Of a stretch of 55,537 bases of DNA, positions 54,003 to 55,537 are shown piece after piece. Numbering within the stretch: the first letter of the stretch is position 1; each line of letters opens with the position of its first letter. The stretch is from Pseudomonadota bacterium. GTDB taxonomy: Bacteria; Pseudomonadota; Gammaproteobacteria; Burkholderiales; SG8-39. Where the stretch lies: assembly GCA_021811085.1 (NCBI GenBank), contig JAJZPQ010000023.1, forward strand, positions 1-55,537, written 5' to 3'. The position numbers and the translations under genes are program-made. The notes beneath the pieces are model-generated. The model was given only the letters and a program-made list of their open reading frames with translations, was not told where the DNA came from and did no database searches.

Positions 54003-54263
54003 ATGCCGGTAATCTCAACGTTTTTTGGAATCATCGTTCGAATGTTCTTCGACGATCACGAACCACCGCATTTTCACGTTGAGTACCAAGGACAATTAGC
54101 GACGTTCGATTTTTCCGGGAAGCTCCTCGCCGGGGAACTCCGCTCCGCGAGGGCAAGACGTCTCGTTCGAGAATGGGCAAGGCTGCACGAACATGAGCTT
54201 CGAGCGAACTGGAAAAAGCTGAGAGCACTTCAGCCCCTTCGCCAGATCGCGCCGTTGGAGTAG
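54003..54263 (+). CDS. DUF4160 family protein
   Basis: 86 aa. MPVISTFFGIIVRMFFDDHEPPHFHVEYQGQLATFDFSGKLLAG is characteristic of DUF4160, with the conserved DDHxPPHFH motif. Short helical C-terminus. The next gene, 6 nt on, is DUF2442, the usual partner. Possible toxin of a two-gene module; no catalytic residues are assigned in the family. Confidence 0.85.
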   Translation: MPVISTFFGIIVRMFFDDHEPPHFHVEYQGQLATFDFSGKLLAGELRSARARRLVREWARLHEHELRANWKKLRALQPLRQIAPLE

Positions 54264-54269
54264 GAAACC

Positions 54270-54524
54270 ATGACAATTCTGCCGCAAGTTATCGAAGCTC
54301 AGTACGTTTCGGGTTACTGTATCGAGCTTCTCTTCAATTCCGGCCTTCGAAAGACCGTTGACTTCTCGCATTGGCTGAAGGGGCCGGTATTTGAACCCCT
54401 TAAGAATCGCGCAGAGTTCCGTAAGTTCTTCGTCGCGGGCGGAACGGTGTGTTGGCCGAACGGAGCAGATATTGCGCCGGAAACCCTTTTTTCTGTTCGC
54501 GGCGTGTCAAAACGCGCTGCCTAA
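54270..54524 (+). CDS. DUF2442 family protein, partner of DUF4160
   Basis: 84 aa. VIEAQYVSGYCIELLFNSGLRKTVDFSHWLKGPVFEPLKN and FFVAGGTVCWPNGADIAPETLF are typical of the shorter DUF2442 subgroup. It is quite unlike the DUF2442 at 53620. AGGA lies 5 nt before the ATG. Confidence 0.85.
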   Translation: MTILPQVIEAQYVSGYCIELLFNSGLRKTVDFSHWLKGPVFEPLKNRAEFRKFFVAGGTVCWPNGADIAPETLFSVRGVSKRAA

Positions 54525-54552
54525 CGACGGATCGCGGAGCGACGCGGCGATG

Positions 54553-54660
54553 ATGAAAGGCGCGCGCCGCCCGAGTGCGCCAATTACGCCGTGATCGAGA
54601 AGGACGGCTGCGATTTTTGTAGCGCCTGCGGATATGTGGGGCGTGTGGGTAGGTTTTGAT
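54553..54660 (+). pseudogene. Degenerate second copy of the nrdJ 3' end
   Basis: Starts ATGAAAGGCGCGCGC like 53470 and continues with high identity. A 1-nt loss near 54580 breaks the frame. After it, the original frame reads [19 protein letters not shown] before diverging to RVGRF and a stop at 54658-54660. Most differences are third-codon changes, as between two nrdJ alleles. No upstream nrdJ sequence accompanies it. It forms a direct repeat with the genuine nrdJ end about 1.08 kb away. Confidence 0.8.
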
Positions 54661-55380
54661 GAGGAATCTCGCTCGAACCTGTTAGCAAGCATAATTGATG
54701 AGGACTATCTGACTACTGGGTTTGTATATGTCATCGAAGCGCCCTCCGATATCGATTTAATAGACGGAAGAACGGAGGGACGAGCTCTATGCGAGGCGCT
54801 CCGGCTTGCGGAGATACAGCACTGGTATAGCCTCACTACGACGAGAAGATCCTTCGACGAAAGTCTTGGTACCAGATTGGCGGAGGCATACGCCAAACTT
54901 CAGTTGCCACCGATCCTTCATTTGAGCATGCACGGAAACGATCAGGGAGTGCAGCTCACTGACGGAACGTTCCTGTCTTGGTCCGATCTACAGAAGGCGC
55001 TGGTGCCGTTAACCAATGCGATGAATGGTGGGCTGCTGATATGCATGTCATCGTGTTTTGGTAGCGCTGGATGCCGCATGGCAATGCACCAAGAGAAAGA
55101 TCAGCCATTCTGGGCCCTAGTTGGGAACAACGCATCGGCCTCCTGGGCGGATGCTGCAGTGGCATATATAACCTTCTATCACCTCTTCTTCAAAGGACTA
55201 TCTGCCGAACAGTGTCTGGAAGGTATGAAACACGCATCTGGTGATCATAACTTTATGCTCTGGTCGGGGCACAAAGTAAAGGCGGAATGGGGGGCGCTAA
55301 TGTCCCAGGCTAAGCGCAATCAGCTCGCCGAAGCACTGCGTGCAGGAGGCCACGGTCTGCTTGCGGGTGGAGAGCGCTAG
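54634..55380 (+). CDS. Predicted caspase/CHAT-fold protease-like protein
   Basis: 248 aa from ATG 54634, which lies inside the nrdJ remnant; later starts are possible. Candidate dyad: H100 in LHLSMHGNDQGVQLTDG (strand, His-Gly, then a turn) and C141 in LLICMSSCFGSAG (hydrophobic strand followed by SxCxG), the order and spacing seen in CHAT and caspase-like peptidases. The N-terminal 60 residues carry YVIEAPSDIDLIDGRTEGRALCEAL. No signal peptide. Lower GC than the chromosome. It may be a stand-alone defence or stress protease; catalytic activity is inferred. Confidence 0.6.
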   Translation: MWGVWVGFDEESRSNLLASIIDEDYLTTGFVYVIEAPSDIDLIDGRTEGRALCEALRLAEIQHWYSLTTTRRSFDESLGTRLAEAYAKLQLPPILHLSMHGNDQGVQLTDGTFLSWSDLQKALVPLTNAMNGGLLICMSSCFGSAGCRMAMHQEKDQPFWALVGNNASASWADAAVAYITFYHLFFKGLSAEQCLEGMKHASGDHNFMLWSGHKVKAEWGALMSQAKRNQLAEALRAGGHGLLAGGER

Positions 55381-55422
55381 CCGGGTACCCTAGCCCATCT
55401 TTAACGTCGATAGAAACTCATT

Positions 55423-55537
55423 GTGCTCGATCAATGGGTTACGTCGCTCGATTTGTCCGAGTGGCACTACATTCGCGTCGTTTCGGACTCAGACGATGAG
55501 TTTCTTTGTTCCTCCGGGGTTGGGATCCAGGGCCAGC
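55423..55537 (+). CDS. Partial ORF running off the window
   Basis: From GTG 55423 the frame stays open to the last base. It begins VLDQWVTSLDLSEWHYIRVV and continues acidic. No Shine-Dalgarno or family match; it may be the start of another cargo gene. Confidence 0.3.
   Translation, partial: MLDQWVTSLDLSEWHYIRVVSDSDDEFLCSSGVGIQGQ

Noticed and set aside
54517-54560. GCCTAAC after the second DUF2442 as an integron core site
   Set aside because: No matching GTTRRRY partner lies within the expected distance.

Overview
The window looks like the chromosome of a high-GC betaproteobacterium. Signs of this are paired aat and bpt genes, a DUF1841 gene beside nth, an MSHA-type pilus cluster, MetY, a cobalamin-dependent ribonucleotide reductase (NrdJ) and many c-type cytochrome and RnfB-like redox proteins. 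I cannot name the genus. No rRNA or tRNA gene, CRISPR array, transposase or integrase was seen.

Layout. 221-7771 (minus strand) is a compact MSHA pilus operon in the order mshE-G-F-A-C-D-O-P. Its last gene carries seven WAVG repeats that may form a beta-propeller. Upstream on the same strand are a PglL/Wzy-type O-oligosaccharyltransferase (likely pilin or glycan glycosylation) and a Wzc-type polysaccharide co-polymerase/tyrosine kinase. 12.8-19.1 kb is housekeeping: a NUDIX hydrolase, AmtB, the N-degron pair aat-bpt, and a tightly overlapping pyrD-rnfB-like-nth-DUF1841 operon. 19.1-24.6 kb has two small cytochromes c, a MoxR ATPase plus VWA protein pair, a stand-alone GspE/PilB-type ATPase and a peroxiredoxin. 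24.9-35.1 kb has htpG, an azlC remnant, an M16 peptidase, greB, a membrane ankyrin protein, an MFS transporter, metY and an alpha/beta hydrolase. Two intergenic stretches here (24.7-24.9 and 30.07-30.24 kb) hold a family of composite hairpin repeats.

35.2-37.4 kb is an accessory patch: two unrelated HicAB toxin-antitoxin pairs flank a cupin and a VanY-like peptidase. Both hicA genes appear to have a promoter that makes a leaderless mRNA. 37.6-39.3 kb has an EEP-family hydrolase, a bacteriohemerythrin and a small exported protein.

39.55-45.8 kb (minus) is a three-gene operon that I do not recognise as a described system. It encodes a 652-aa protein of unknown N-terminal fold ending in a PhoU/DUF47-like helical region, a pyruvate phosphate dikinase homologue that stops after the phosphohistidine domain, and a SERCA-like P-type ATPase. 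The genes abut with 0-2 nt between them.

46.1-50.4 kb is an Ugp/MalK-type ABC importer (ATPase, binding protein, two permeases), preceded by a 30-codon leader ORF. 50.7-53.6 kb is nrdJ. Its 3' end is duplicated about 1.08 kb downstream as a degenerate copy. Between the copies lies a DUF2442 / DUF4160-DUF2442 cassette. A predicted caspase/CHAT-fold protease starts inside the second copy. This looks like an insertion hot spot at the nrdJ 3' end.
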